A stretch of DNA of 64,000 nt. Source: Pardosa pseudoannulata. Taxonomy: Eukaryota > Arthropoda > Arachnida > Araneae > Lycosidae. Position numbers and translations under genes: made by a program. How positions within the stretch are numbered: the first letter of the stretch is position 1; every line of letters starts with the position of its first letter. The notes under the pieces were generated by a model. The model saw only the letters and a program-made list of their open reading frames with translations, ran no database searches and had not been told where the DNA came from. The stretch covers positions 170,584,260-170,648,259 of the forward strand of contig CM063505.1 in assembly GCA_032207245.1 (NCBI GenBank). The letters run 5' to 3'. Of this stretch, positions 1 to 10,226 are shown piece by piece.

Positions 1-836
1 CATAGCCACTCAGGAATATAAAACAGCTTTTTTCCTAACCACTTATTAAATCACTAGCTGCTTTACACCCAGCCTTCATTCAGAGGGGGTAATTAAGGTT
101 TCCAAATAAAGGCTATATTTATTTAAAAATACAAATTAGTCTCTACATTATATGACACTAACAAAATAAACAATTTGAAAATTAAAACATATCATTGAAC
201 ATTAACACATTTATCCAATTTTCATCATGAACTAGAAACATGGAAAATTTATATCCAAGTAGCCACAGGATTTGAGTTTTGTACTTGGGCACACTATCTC
301 TTTACAAAACTTCAACTTAAAAGATATTAAATGTTAAAATTTCAAAAAAGTTAGTTGAAATCAAATCTATTTAAATATAGATAGCCGATTTTTAAGGAAA
401 AAAAAAACTGTTCAAAAATATTTAATTGAAAAAGTTATTAAATTTTAAATTCAAATTTTGTGAATGAAGAAATCCTTTTAGGGGCATGTGAGAGTGGGAA
501 GCAGAAATTATGATACACTTTTGTTATGACAATGAAATTGCTGTTCAAGCAGTTTAACTTATGACAAACTGGATCCCGAAATGTATTTGTTGACTATCCT
601 AAGAGTATTAATGTTGTGTACTACATTTTACTACAAAGTTTCTTTTCTTAAATTTTTGTAACCAGTTGACATTCTGCTTATTAAATTGCACTTTTTTAAA
701 TAAAGAGAAAGTAAAAAGTATAAACTATGTAAACAGTTTTGTACACAATATAGTGAAACCTAAATACATGAAGTCACTAACAACACAATTTTTATTACCT
801 TAAATTGCAGCTCCAAGAAAGAACTAGATTACAAGC

Positions 837-867
<31 letters not shown>

Positions 868-1318
868 GTAATTCCTCTTTAGTCTCTCGTTGAAAAATTC
901 TTTTGTTCTGCAAACATTTTTTTCTAGAGAATTTATACCATAGGTCGTTTATAAAATGCAAAGTATTCAAAGGAAAAAAAAAATTTCTTGTAAAAGTTAT
1001 AGAATGTCAAGATCCACTTAACCCACTTAGAATGTTTAATAGTGAAATCCTTAGATTAAAAATTTGAGTCTGATCACTGAGTGCGTAAAGCAAACCAACC
1101 CTCAGTATACAGAGATTGCTAAAACCATTAGTTCTTGAAATTGACATAGGTAGGTAATATTTATGAAGTGAGTAGTTATAATGAAATCAAATTAACACTA
1201 CACTAAGCCTAGTAAAATAGAATCATTAGGACAGATATCACCAAATAAAGTTCTACTAAAACGGCTAAAACCAAGTAAACAAAAGAAATAGAAAACATAG
1301 ATGTGCTAGAATATGTAC

Positions 1319-1424
1319 CGTTTATATTTGACTGCTAAACCAAAATCAGCAATGGCACAGCTTTTGTCCTTTTTAACAAGAATATTTCTACTTTTGATAT
1401 CTCTGTGAGCAATTGCAGGCTTGC
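1319..1424 (-). CDS. tkv: BMPR1 exon: kinase catalytic loop and DFG
   Basis: This 106-nt exon begins after a pyrimidine-rich acceptor (AG at 1425-1426) and ends at a GT at 1317-1318. The codon split with the previous exon rebuilds a Gly, giving [12 protein letters not shown] across the junction. It contains the catalytic loop HRDIKSRN (Asp as catalytic base, Asn for metal binding) and the metal-binding motif as ADFGLAV. Type I receptors usually read HRDLKSKN and ADLGLAV, so this copy has Ile for Leu and Phe for Leu at two well-known positions. The exon ends in AVKYK with two bases of a further codon; the continuing activation-loop exon is outside the window. Confidence 0.9.
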
Positions 1425-1603
1425 CTGAAAAGAGAATATTAAAATCTAATTAAAACTGAAATTTCCTAAAAATTCAATATATAACAATGACGCTTAAAAC
1501 AAATTCCTACTTCTCTAACACAGAAATACTAAAATCAAATATAACAAAAAGGCTATTTTCACAAATTCATATGTTTTCTAAGTTGTTAAAAAGACCATGT
1601 TCT

Positions 1604-1605
<2 letters not shown>

Positions 1606-1660
<55 letters not shown>
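1606..1660. repeat. (AT)n microsatellite
   Basis: Uninterrupted alternating AT/TA run inside a BMPR1 intron. Confidence 0.97.
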
Positions 1661-1662
<2 letters not shown>

Positions 1663-2811
1663 ATACAAACTACATGAAATATAAATAAAACAAGGAATGA
1701 GTATTAGATGTTTTCATATTAAGCAATTAAATTCCAAATGACTCCAAATAAATTAAAGAAAAATATCAAATTATTCTACCCTTAGTAAAAATGAATACTT
1801 TTAGGTCATAACTGAATCCACATGAACAATTATTCTTAGTATTTGGCTCAAAGTATTTATCAAATCTTTAGTAAGCCAAAGACATAAATTAAAAAGTTCA
1901 AATAATGAAAAGAAAAATTCATTTTCAAAATATGTATAGAATTTCTAACACTGTTTTAACAAAAATTTAATTTTGCCCAAGTCTTCGATAAAAGTTATCT
2001 TTTATTAAGGTGGGTTTGTACATGAGGTACTGGATTCTTTTGTTTAATGTTAACCTATGTGAAAAATAAAATTCATCTGACTACCTCTTATTAAGATACT
2101 CTTAAAATTATATGGTGTGACTGAACAGCAAATTTTCTAGAATGCTATCTTACCCTTGAAAAGAAAAAAAAATTAAAATCATTTGTGAGAAATTTTGGTA
2201 CACCCTTTTTCAAATGCAAACAAGAGCATTTAGCAGACAAATAAAAAGAGGAAAGATAGCATCTCAAGATATATGCTGTCCTTTCATGTGGCAAAGTTAA
2301 TAATTCTTAAAATGCAAACTCAACAGACGGAATTTTATCCCCCCCCAACAAAGAGGTTATCATTGAGCAAGGGGAGTCCAATATAGCAAAAACAGACCAA
2401 CCTTAATGCATTTTTAATATATTTCATTAGTATAAAAAAACTTTGCATTATTTCATTCTTAATATTTCCATATATACATATTTTACATATTAAGACTTGT
2501 ACGGCATAATAAATTTGTATACTTAATACTATGTAACTACAGTATGGATGAGGCTGTCAAAGACTTAAATCAAATGATTTAGAAAATACTTTTGCTCATA
2601 AAAACATCACAGCAAAAAAATTCCTTAATTGTGATTTTAGAAATTTTAGAGCAAAGTAACTTATAAATAAATGAAAATAAAATGCTTTTATACAATCAAA
2701 CTAACTCCAGATAAACTTTTCCTAATATAAATAACCTAAGGTATTACATTCCTTTAAGAGAAAATAGATACTAAAGTAAAGCCCCTTCCATGTTTTTCAT
2801 AATATGTATAT

Positions 2812-2812
<1 letters not shown>

Positions 2813-2848
<36 letters not shown>

Positions 2849-2850
2849 CA
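2813..2850. repeat. (CA)n-(TA)n compound microsatellite
   Basis: A CA run changes directly into a TA run, a pattern seen again at 36.8, 38.3, 45.4 and 58.9 kb. The short reading frames across it are repeat artefacts. Confidence 0.95.
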
Positions 2851-3182
2851 TATATCTGTTTACATTTACTGATACTTTTGCAACGAAAAGGGTATTTCCT
2901 TTATATGATGCAAAATTTTTGTTATATGTTGTTTCTAATGCAGTTTTTGCATTTATCACTAATATGATCAGGAATGAAAAAGACAGCAAGAGCAGAGAAA
3001 TTTCACAAAGTATGTGTACTGTGACATAATTAAATTATCTGGCATCAATTTAAATAATGATGAAGAATAAGAAATTATTCCACTTTCCTTTCTGTTGAAA
3101 CCTAAAATTTATTACCACTCAAAATATGCAATAAAGTAATGATTTCACCCACTTGATAAATGTTATATCTACTGTTTTAGAT

Positions 3183-3310
3183 ATACTATTGTTCGGAGTG
3201 CTAAGGTATACTATTTTGTTACAAGGGATATTGAGACTGGAACCTACTACTTAAAACAGATTACAAATGGCTATGAACATCCATGTTAGCAATGAGAGTT
3301 GAACCCCCAG
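3183..3310 (-). mobile_element. Degenerate tRNA-derived SINE (family 1)
   Basis: Read on the minus strand, it matches the younger copies at 18957 and 19624 in order: a decayed B-box (GTTCAACTCTC), then the equivalents of 'catggatgttcatagcc', the 'cttaaa' core and the tail ending near 'ccgaaca'. Many substitutions and no clear target duplication mark it as old. Confidence 0.65.
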
Positions 3311-3354
3311 ACAAAAACACCCACATTTTATGGTGTTAATAAAACATAGCTATA

Positions 3355-3580
3355 GTGTAATGCTGAAGTTTTCAAAGTGGGTGTTATGAGCATAAGCCAG
3401 GGATACAGCAGCAATAAAATGAAAATTCATCCAGTTTCATTAACTGCATTAAGGAAAGATTAGCATTAATTTTACCCCAAATTTTCTTTTTCTTTGTATT
3501 CAAACTACTTTAAGGGTAGTTGTGCCACGATTCTTTTTCCACCCACCAAGGGTGCTTTAGTAAAGGAACAAAAAAGCAGA
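3355..3580. mobile_element. hAT-like MITE, diverged copy of the 60.2/60.9-kb family
   Basis: It shares with 60236-60475 and 60944-61176 the sequence of blocks 'tttgtattcaaa...tttaag.gtagttgtgccacg' and a start resembling 'ttctcaaactgg' (here 'ttttcaaagtgg'). The ends are too decayed to give a target duplication. Confidence 0.5.
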
Positions 3581-3725
3581 GAAATACTGGTGTAATGTAT
3601 GAATCTAAGAAATGTGACCAAATAATTGATTTTGATGCAATTTAAAAACACAAGAAATAAAAAGTTAAACCAATAAAAGTAACTACGCTATCAATTTAGA
3701 CACTAAATGGTAAGAATAATTTTAC

Positions 3726-3917
3726 CTTGTTTTCCAACTATATCACCATGCAAATGTGACAAACCACAAGCAGCTGTATATGCCAATTTCAACATAGTTG
3801 GTATATCTAACATGTGAAGTTTCAAGTAATCATGAAGAGATCCCAATTCATGGTAGTCTGTTATTAGTAACATTTGGGTCCAAGAACCAGTTCCTTTAAT
3901 ATCAGCAGCAATAAAAC
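3726..3917 (-). CDS. tkv: BMPR1 exon: kinase beta4-beta5, L45 loop and helix D/E
   Basis: This 192-nt exon is bounded by an acceptor AG at 3918-3919 and a GT donor at 3724-3725. It completes a Gly codon with the upstream exon ([11 protein letters not shown]) and leaves one base for the next. The L45 loop, which in this family sets Smad specificity, reads [11 protein letters not shown] as in BMPR1/Tkv receptors. That predicts signalling through Smad1/5 (Mad), by family knowledge. The following [14 protein letters not shown] and [15 protein letters not shown] are typical of the hinge and helix E. The segment before the catalytic loop, GDIVGKQG, is more divergent from other BMPR1 proteins than its surroundings. 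Confidence 0.93.
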
Positions 3918-5111
3918 CTGAGAAAGAAAAAGATTAATCTATGTTACAGATATTATGAAATAAAATCTAACAGAAATACCTACTGCATGACCATCTTTAA
4001 TTATATAATTTACTTTGCAAAATAACTGAAAATAACAGATGTAAGAAATGTTACTGTAAGCAAAAATATTAAGAGACAGGAAAAGCTCAGTCAAAACATT
4101 TTTTTTAACTACTGCTAAATTTTGTAAAACACTATTAATAAAACATATCAAATAAAAAATTATGCTTCATACATAACAGAAGATATTGCCATGTAGTCAA
4201 CATATTAAGAAAACTGAATATTTATAATTTTTGTTACTATGCATCTAAACCTTTATACACAATTCCCATTTTGAACAAAATACAATTCTATGAATGCTTG
4301 AAAGAAAAAAAAATTACTGCTAAATTATGTATGGCAGGAATTTGAACACTAAAAAGTATCAAGAAGAGGGGGAGAATAGATTAATAATTAACCATAACCA
4401 TTTATTCTTTTTATTACTCTGCATCTATTACGATATGTACAATTCATGTTTCATTCCATAAGTTACTATTGCAGTAGATTTAAATAGCTAGTGCAGCTTG
4501 CTTTTGAGCAATTCTAATTTAATTTCATAGATTCATATTACATATCTGCTGCTGTTTACATCTGGTCATTACTATTTAAAGTGTTGAAATAGTGATTTTG
4601 GTACAACATACCTAGGCATTTTATACATTTAGAGAATTAAAGTCTTAAAAAAGTAACACCTTTCTATATTAATGTTAAGCATTAAATATAAAGAAATACT
4701 AAAAAGTAAGTTTTGAATAAACTATCTTTATAAAATAAATACTCCTTTGGATAAAAATTTCAATGCAACAAGCTACTACTATTTTGAGATACATAAGATG
4801 TATTACTAAATTTAGAAAAGTAAATTTATGTTTTAGTTATACATGCTTACCTCTACTTTAAAAAAAAAAAAATACAGAACCTCCAATAATGACAAGTTAT
4901 AGATAACCAAACATCATCACTTAGATTTTAAAAACAATCTGTTAATAAAAAAAAATTCTATTGTTCAGAAGCAATTTATTCAGATACAGAACAGAATTGT
5001 TTATTCAAATTAGAAACTATCACTAATAATTTACAATGCTTATTTATGCCAAATCATTTCTCCCAAAGTGAAACTAAATTTTACAACTCCTTTCATTGAT
5101 CAACTGATCTG

Positions 5112-5215
5112 CAGTACAAGATTTGGAGGATTTGAATTCTGCTCCTAGCACATATGTTCATAGCTCATCCGAATCAGCTTTAAGTAGTAAGTGCTGGTCA
5201 ATAGCCTTCGTAAAG
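5112..5215 (+). mobile_element. Degenerate tRNA-derived SINE fragment (family 1)
   Basis: The run 'ggatttgaattctgctc...gttcatagctcatccgaatcagctttaagtagtaagtgctggtc' lines up with the B-box and body of the 37930-38107 copy. The A-box half and the tail are not recognisable. Confidence 0.55.
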
Positions 5216-5650
5216 CAATAGGAGACTAATGATCCAAACCAAAATGGTTTTATTAGTCAAATATCCCAAAGGCAAAAGCATAATACAGCCTACAATTTTC
5301 AGCACACAGAACTGATAGGTTATAAACTAAGCATATCACTTTTATTCTAGAAACCAGTCACACAATCAAGTACATCTCTTCCAATTGGATGCAGTGGAAT
5401 TTCCAGTCTCGACCCAATTGCTTTGTTATTGAAGTATTAGGATATACTACTAAAGACCTTAAAAGAGATGGGATAATCTTCAATAGTAAATTCTCGGGTG
5501 TATCATGTACATGGGTAAATACAATAAGTGGACATGGAACAAGTGCAACTTGAAATGTATCACTTTATATTGATATATACAGGATGTCTCCTGATGATAT
5601 ATGTTATCACCCACATAGGAATAACCGCAATGGAGCAGAATTTCAATATA

Positions 5651-6792
5651 CAGTGAAACTTTTCCTAGTGGCCACCCTTCTAAATGGCTAATTTTTCATG
5701 GCACGGATTTTTTGACTTATAGACCTAATGGTAAAACAACCTGTATCAGCGGCCACCTGACCCCCTCTAAACGGCCACCTCGTGGAATTGTCCATTTCAT
5801 TTTTTGGGAAATTCTACTCACTCCATATTTTAATTTTCAGTGGGAAAACTCTAGGTCCAGTTTATGGTCAAATATAAAACTCAGGAATAACTTGCGAAGT
5901 CCATTCCCAAGAAAGATTAAATCGGTTATTTCCTCTGTATTTTCCCCACACCCTCCAGAAACGGAATCCCTATTGCACCACTCACAGATTCCGAGGGAAA
6001 AACTGGACAATCAGGCATTGCAGGTATCCTAGGGCCTTTGTTTGGAACCCCAATCAGTACAGTTAAAGATGAATTGTACCTCTGTCATCAAAAATATCAT
6101 TCACGCCAGTTTCAATTCATTAGTTGGTCAGTGATCCAAGTTGCAACGATATCGAAACGCGTATTCCTAAATCTCGAGCTGTGCAAGTTCTGAGTGAATA
6201 TGAGAATGGCAAATTGCCAAGAAAGTTAGCTGAATTGTTTAACTGTGGAAGAACATAAATCAACAAAGTCATTATACGAAAGAATTTGATTTTGAAGAAG
6301 TGCAAAGACTTCAAATTTCGTGGTGTTAAATGGATGAGGTGCAAAAAGTATGTTGATATAAACAAGGCTGTTTTGAAATGGTTTAAAACTATTCAGACTA
6401 AAAAAATTCCTGTCAGGGGACTTATGATTCAACACAAGGGAAAAGAACTTGCAGATGCACTAAAATTTGAAAATTTCTCCGCTATTAATGGGTGGTTGGA
6501 TAGATTTCACATAGGAAATATCACATTTCGATCATTGTGTGGCAAAGCAGCTGAACTTAAGAGACAAATTGTAGACTTTTTTAAAAAATGTAGGAAAGCA
6601 TGAAATAAAGTACCATTTTCTCTTCAGATAAGTTTTAAATTTCATTTTAAATACGGAATATAAGTCAGACTTTTTATATTACGCATTATAGTAATTATCT
6701 TATAGTAAATAAAACTCTTCAGAGCGACCACCCCCTCTGAGCAGCCAAATATTCTCGGTATGGTGGGGTGGCCGCTCAGAGAGGTTTCACTG
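5651..6792 (+). mobile_element. Internally deleted Tigger/pogo DNA transposon
   Basis: The ends form inverted repeats. The left end starts CAGTGAAACTTTTC and includes GTGGCCACC. The reverse complement of the right end starts CAGTGAAACCTCTC and includes GCGGCCACC. TA precedes the left end; the right flank is TG, so one target dinucleotide has mutated. Inside is a transposase remnant with DNA-binding helices but no DDE catalytic domain. The element therefore cannot move by itself. Confidence 0.85.
6150..6603 (+). pseudogene. Tigger transposase N-terminus (CENP-B-type HTH), broken
   Basis: Translation shows the two-part DNA-binding region of pogo/CENP-B transposases. First comes a psq-like helix-turn-helix (EYENGKLPRKLAELFNCG). 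The Tc5/CENP-B HTH follows (INKAVLKWFKTIQ, KKIPVRGLMIQ, INGWLDRFHI, FRSLCGKAAEL). A frame change near 6190 and an in-frame stop after NCGRT break the reading frame. Downstream it runs to a stop at 6601-6603, and the DDE nuclease that should follow is absent. Family members are usually about 500 residues or more, so over half has been lost. Confidence 0.85.
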
Positions 6793-7139
6793 TGATAACC
6801 AGCTACCTAAGAGTGCTGGACATCTGATACAAAAGATATTTAAAGTTGAAGCTAGCATGACTTGCAGAATGACAAGAAATAAAAATTATTTAAGTTCTAA
6901 AAGTTTTTTTTTTTTTTAAAGTTAACAAAATAAACATAATAAATTTAACAATCACCTATCACCAAAAAAGGGTTCTGATAATATTACAGAAAAATATTTA
7001 ACCCTAATACCATAAACTATTAAAAAAAAAAAAAAAAAAAACCTGATACATAACCAAGAAATAATGATTTAATCTAATAACGTCATTTAAAGGAATTTTA
7101 TCTACAGCATGAACAACAATAGCTCTGCTACCCTCATGG

Positions 7140-7500
7140 CTGACCGAAAAAAAAAAAAAAAAAACCTGCTTCCTGCTTGAAAGCCTTATATACCCAGCAG
7201 CAGGTAAAGCATGCTAATTAACATAATGCGGCTTCCTCCCCCACTCAACCAATCACAAAATTACACAGATTGTAACTGCCAAGTGAGAGTTGAAGCCACA
7301 TTAGCGTTTACCGTGCAGACGTCACGACCAAACTAACTGCGAGAGTCAGCTTAACAAAAACAATCTAACTGGCGATTAAGGTGGCTGTCAAATCTGCCTC
7401 AGTTGACTTAAAAATAAACGAACTAATAGACAAATTGCTGGGATTCACCGAAAGTTACAGAAGGTGCCGATTCGGCTGCAACTTCTAACACACTGTATTG
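7140..7500. other. Unnamed GC-richer block with TATA box on minus strand
   Basis: Visibly less AT-rich than the intron around it. On the minus strand it has an ATTGG (inverted CCAAT) at about 7250, then TATATAAGG at about 7182-7190, then a poly-T run and a short ATG frame. This would suit an LTR or promoter of a lost element, but I cannot define its ends or family. Confidence 0.3.
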
Positions 7501-7614
7501 TTATGAAGATACTCAAAGAATATCAATATTTGACAATATATTAACAAATAATCCAGCCCTAATTCACATGTACATGAAAGAGGTTTCATACTACCTGAAA
7601 AAGCTGCATTAGAG

Positions 7615-7744
7615 CAGCAGTTCAGAATATTTAACAAGCATAAAGAGACACTTCAACTACTCTTACAAGGTTTAAATAACTGGTGGGTTCCCAAAACCCT
7701 TAGGCAACACCCTTGTATGTTGCAACCCACAGGTAGAGAACCAC
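7615..7744. mobile_element. Small hAT MITE (about 130 bp)
   Basis: The right end reads, as reverse complement, AGTGGTTCTCTACCTGTGGG, close to the CAGTGGTTCTCAACC ends of Charlie/SPIN-type hAT elements. The left end, CAGCAGTTCAGAA, is a decayed mate. The flanks share only part of an 8-mer (cattagag / agctagag). Confidence 0.5.
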
Positions 7745-8402
7745 TAAGCTAGAGGTATCCAATGACTTTATGGAGGTCACAGGATTTAACCACTGTACTG
7801 CAGCACACTGTGTTGCAATATGATTTGTTCTGTGCCCCTGGTTTTTACATATGAATGTAAGTAAATCATACAATATTTTCCACTGGATTTTGTTTAGGTT
7901 TATTTGAAGTATAATTTTATAAGATCTTTGGTTGCACCATCTAATTTTTAAAACTTATTCATCAGGGGTAAAAAAAGTCAAAAACATTCCAAGAGAAAAA
8001 TAAGACACTATTATTGTTCTAAGAATCTACAAAATTTTACATTTTTGTATAAAAAAAATTTGTTTTTTACCTTAACTATTCTTAAAACTTTATTCACTGA
8101 ACTATTAAACTGAAACAGGTTTTTATTAGATGAAAATCTTATTTTGCACAATTGCCATTTTTTAATCTAAAATACCACCTCTTTAAAAATATGTAAATAA
8201 GGATATATAGTGCTTGTGTAAAATGAAAAATTTTAAACTGAGAAAATATGAAGCAAAAGATAATATATTTAATACACAGAATCACTTGACATAAATGCAT
8301 GCATAACAAAATTATTTTCAATGCAGTTCTCAGTCGAATATTATACTCTTAATTTTTATAATTTAAAATTTTTCTGAAGAAAAATTGTGAAAATATGTTT
8401 AC

Positions 8403-8595
8403 CTAAAATGTTTTCATGCCTAAGGAGAACTGTTTTGTAAATATCTGTTTCTCTGGCCCAACTTGCTTCTTCTGATGTAAAAAATATTTTGACAGCAACA
8501 AGCTCATCTCTTAATCGTGCTTTCCACACCTCTCCAAAACGCCCTTTTCCAATACTTTCAACCATTTCCACTTGCTTGCCAATAGTACGTTGAAC
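8403..8595 (-). CDS. tkv: BMPR1 exon: start of kinase domain
   Basis: This 193-nt exon starts in frame (VQRTIGKQ, the end of the GS region) and leaves one base for the next exon. It carries the glycine-rich loop GKGRFGEVW, the ATP-anchoring lysine in VAVKIFF, and helix C with its glutamate in [30 protein letters not shown] is a close match to the BMPR1A/B and Tkv signature. Acceptor AG is at 8596-8597 and donor GT at 8401-8402. Confidence 0.95.
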
Positions 8596-9872
8596 CTAGA
8601 TACAAAAGGAAGATGAGGGGGGGGGAATGAAAAACATGAAATATACATTACCATGATCTAATAAAATAATTCATTAAAATTTCAGTAATAATTTAGTTCA
8701 TATTTTATTAAAAACACCAAGATTTAATGTTAAATAAAAGCATAATAATTACATTTAAAAACTACTAAGTTCTATCCTGCAACAAAATTCTTTAAAATGA
8801 AATGACAGGCTTGCAACTACTGAGGTACTTTCAAAAAGGTGAGAAAAGTGACAAATACAGAATAAGTGACAAAAAATTAAAAAAAATTTTTTTTTCTCCT
8901 CTTGATTACAGATGCTATGATTTTTCTATTTATTTTAACTCTAAATCAAATGATTCATGCAAAGCATAATTTTAGTGTCAAATACAAAAAGGTTAAAAGT
9001 TTTGTTTAACACACTCAACATTGCTTTTTATTAATTACATACATTGATTTTATAATCACAATTTTCTGCATATATTAATGTTTTCAAATATGTACATAGC
9101 TAGATTAGAGTATCTAAAAAAAATTGTGAAAGAAAAAAAAGAGAAAGAAATGTGAACTTTGACGTAAATTACTTTAATGTATTTAAATGTACATTTATTT
9201 CAGTACAAATGTAGATTTCAGGAACTTCTTTACGACTTTTAAAAATCACTAAATTCTGGAAACCATATGACTAATTACATTTTAATAAGAAAAATAAGAT
9301 TAGAGCATCAGATTTTTGGTCTTTTATTAAAATATTTTGTTATTAAGATTTTCTTTTTTCAACAACAGACTTTTGCTGTGATACACCATGAAAAAAAGTG
9401 ACTGTTTACTTAAAAAAAAGTTACTAAAGGTGAGAAAAGTGACGGAATTGCAAGCCTGAAATGACTATATTTTAAAAAATAAAACAATGAATTAAAATTG
9501 GTTGGCATTTATAAACAATTTGGGTAAGCTCTATTATTTTTATAATTATATTTTCTCTTGGAAAATTTAAAGATTCAAACGGAAAAAAATGATACAAGAG
9601 AACTTTTACTTAGCAAAAATAAAACTAAATGTAAAAAATGTAAAACCAGATTTCCTTTAAGAAGAAAATTGTGCTGCTGTAGTTATGCAAGACATTTTTT
9701 TTTTTTTTAATTATTTGCTGACAATTTTTATGAATCACTAAGGACATTTACTGTAATAATATGAACCTTGAGACTGAATCACCAACTAAATGAATAAACA
9801 AATTATAGAATCTTATTCTAAACTTTAAATAAATGCTCAAATTACAACATACAAATGAAAATATTTTCTCAC
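8596..9872 (-). other. BMPR1 intron with a 0.65-kb MITE
   Basis: AT-rich intron, half of which is the MITE at 8806-9458. I see nothing else in it apart from poly-A/T runs. Confidence 0.85.
8806..9458. mobile_element. MITE with CAGGCTTGCAA termini
   Basis: The left end reads CAGGCTTGCAACTACTG and the right end is its inverse (CAATTCCGTC side ... CAAGCCTG). Both carry a nearby 'ggtgagaaaagtgac' in inverted or direct context. It is flanked on both sides by AAATGA (8800-8805 and 9459-9464), taken as the target duplication. There is no coding content. The superfamily is not clear: a 6-bp duplication is short for hAT. Confidence 0.7.
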
Positions 9873-10008
9873 CAAGAGGGGTACTCCAGATCCACTTCCA
9901 GAACTATTATTACTGTCAATAAGATCTTTTACAGAGTCACCTCCAATGTAACTTTTACATGTTTCAACATCCATATAACTTCTTCGACTTTCTTTTTGAT
10001 TCTTCATT
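9873..10008 (-). CDS. tkv: BMPR1 exon: juxtamembrane and GS domain
   Basis: This 136-nt exon begins with the last base of an Arg codon and ends in frame at PLL. After a basic juxtamembrane stretch (RMKNQKESRRSY) it holds the GS domain SSGSGSGVPLL. This is the region phosphorylated by the type II receptor in this family. The usual TTSGSGSGLP is changed to NSSGSGSGVP, so the Leu-Pro pair that contacts FKBP12 in other type I receptors is Val-Pro here. Acceptor AG is at 10009-10010, donor GT at 9871-9872. Confidence 0.93.
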
Positions 10009-10111
10009 CTAAAATTGTGCAAAATAATTAAAATTTTTTTTTAAAGTTGAATAAATTTATAAGCTATTTTTTACAGCATGAATAAACAATAATGTTAAAT
10101 GCCATAATTAC

Positions 10112-10226
10112 CTTAAAACCATACATATTATAACAACAGTCAGTATCAGAAAACATACAGAAACAGATGCAGCAAACACCACTAAATGATATGGACCAGT
10201 GTAAGTCAATAATTCTCCATTGTACA
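10112..10226 (-). CDS. tkv: BMPR1 exon: transmembrane segment
   Basis: This 115-nt exon is split by two bases at each end. It encodes a short extracellular stem (YNGELLTYTGPYH) followed by a hydrophobic run of about 24 residues (LVVFAASVSVCFLILTVV...), ending at a basic residue that the next exon continues as RMKNQ. Acceptor AG is at 10227-10228, donor GT at 10110-10111. This is the single-pass helix that anchors the receptor. Confidence 0.92.

Larger units (their letters stand above)
1425..3725 (-). other. BMPR1 intron between the 3726-3917 and 1319-1424 exons
   Basis: AT-rich intron of about 2.3 kb. It holds an AT dinucleotide run (1606-1660), a CA/TA run (2813-2850), a degenerate SINE (3183-3310) and a MITE-like block (3355-3580). 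I see no coding signal in the rest. Confidence 0.85.
3918..8402 (-). other. BMPR1 intron between the 8403-8595 and 3726-3917 exons
   Basis: Intron of about 4.5 kb. It holds a degenerate SINE (5112-5215), a Tigger/pogo copy (5651-6792), an unnamed GC-richer block (7140-7500) and a small hAT MITE (7615-7744). The remainder is AT-rich with poly-A/T tracts and no coding signal that I can see. Confidence 0.85.
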
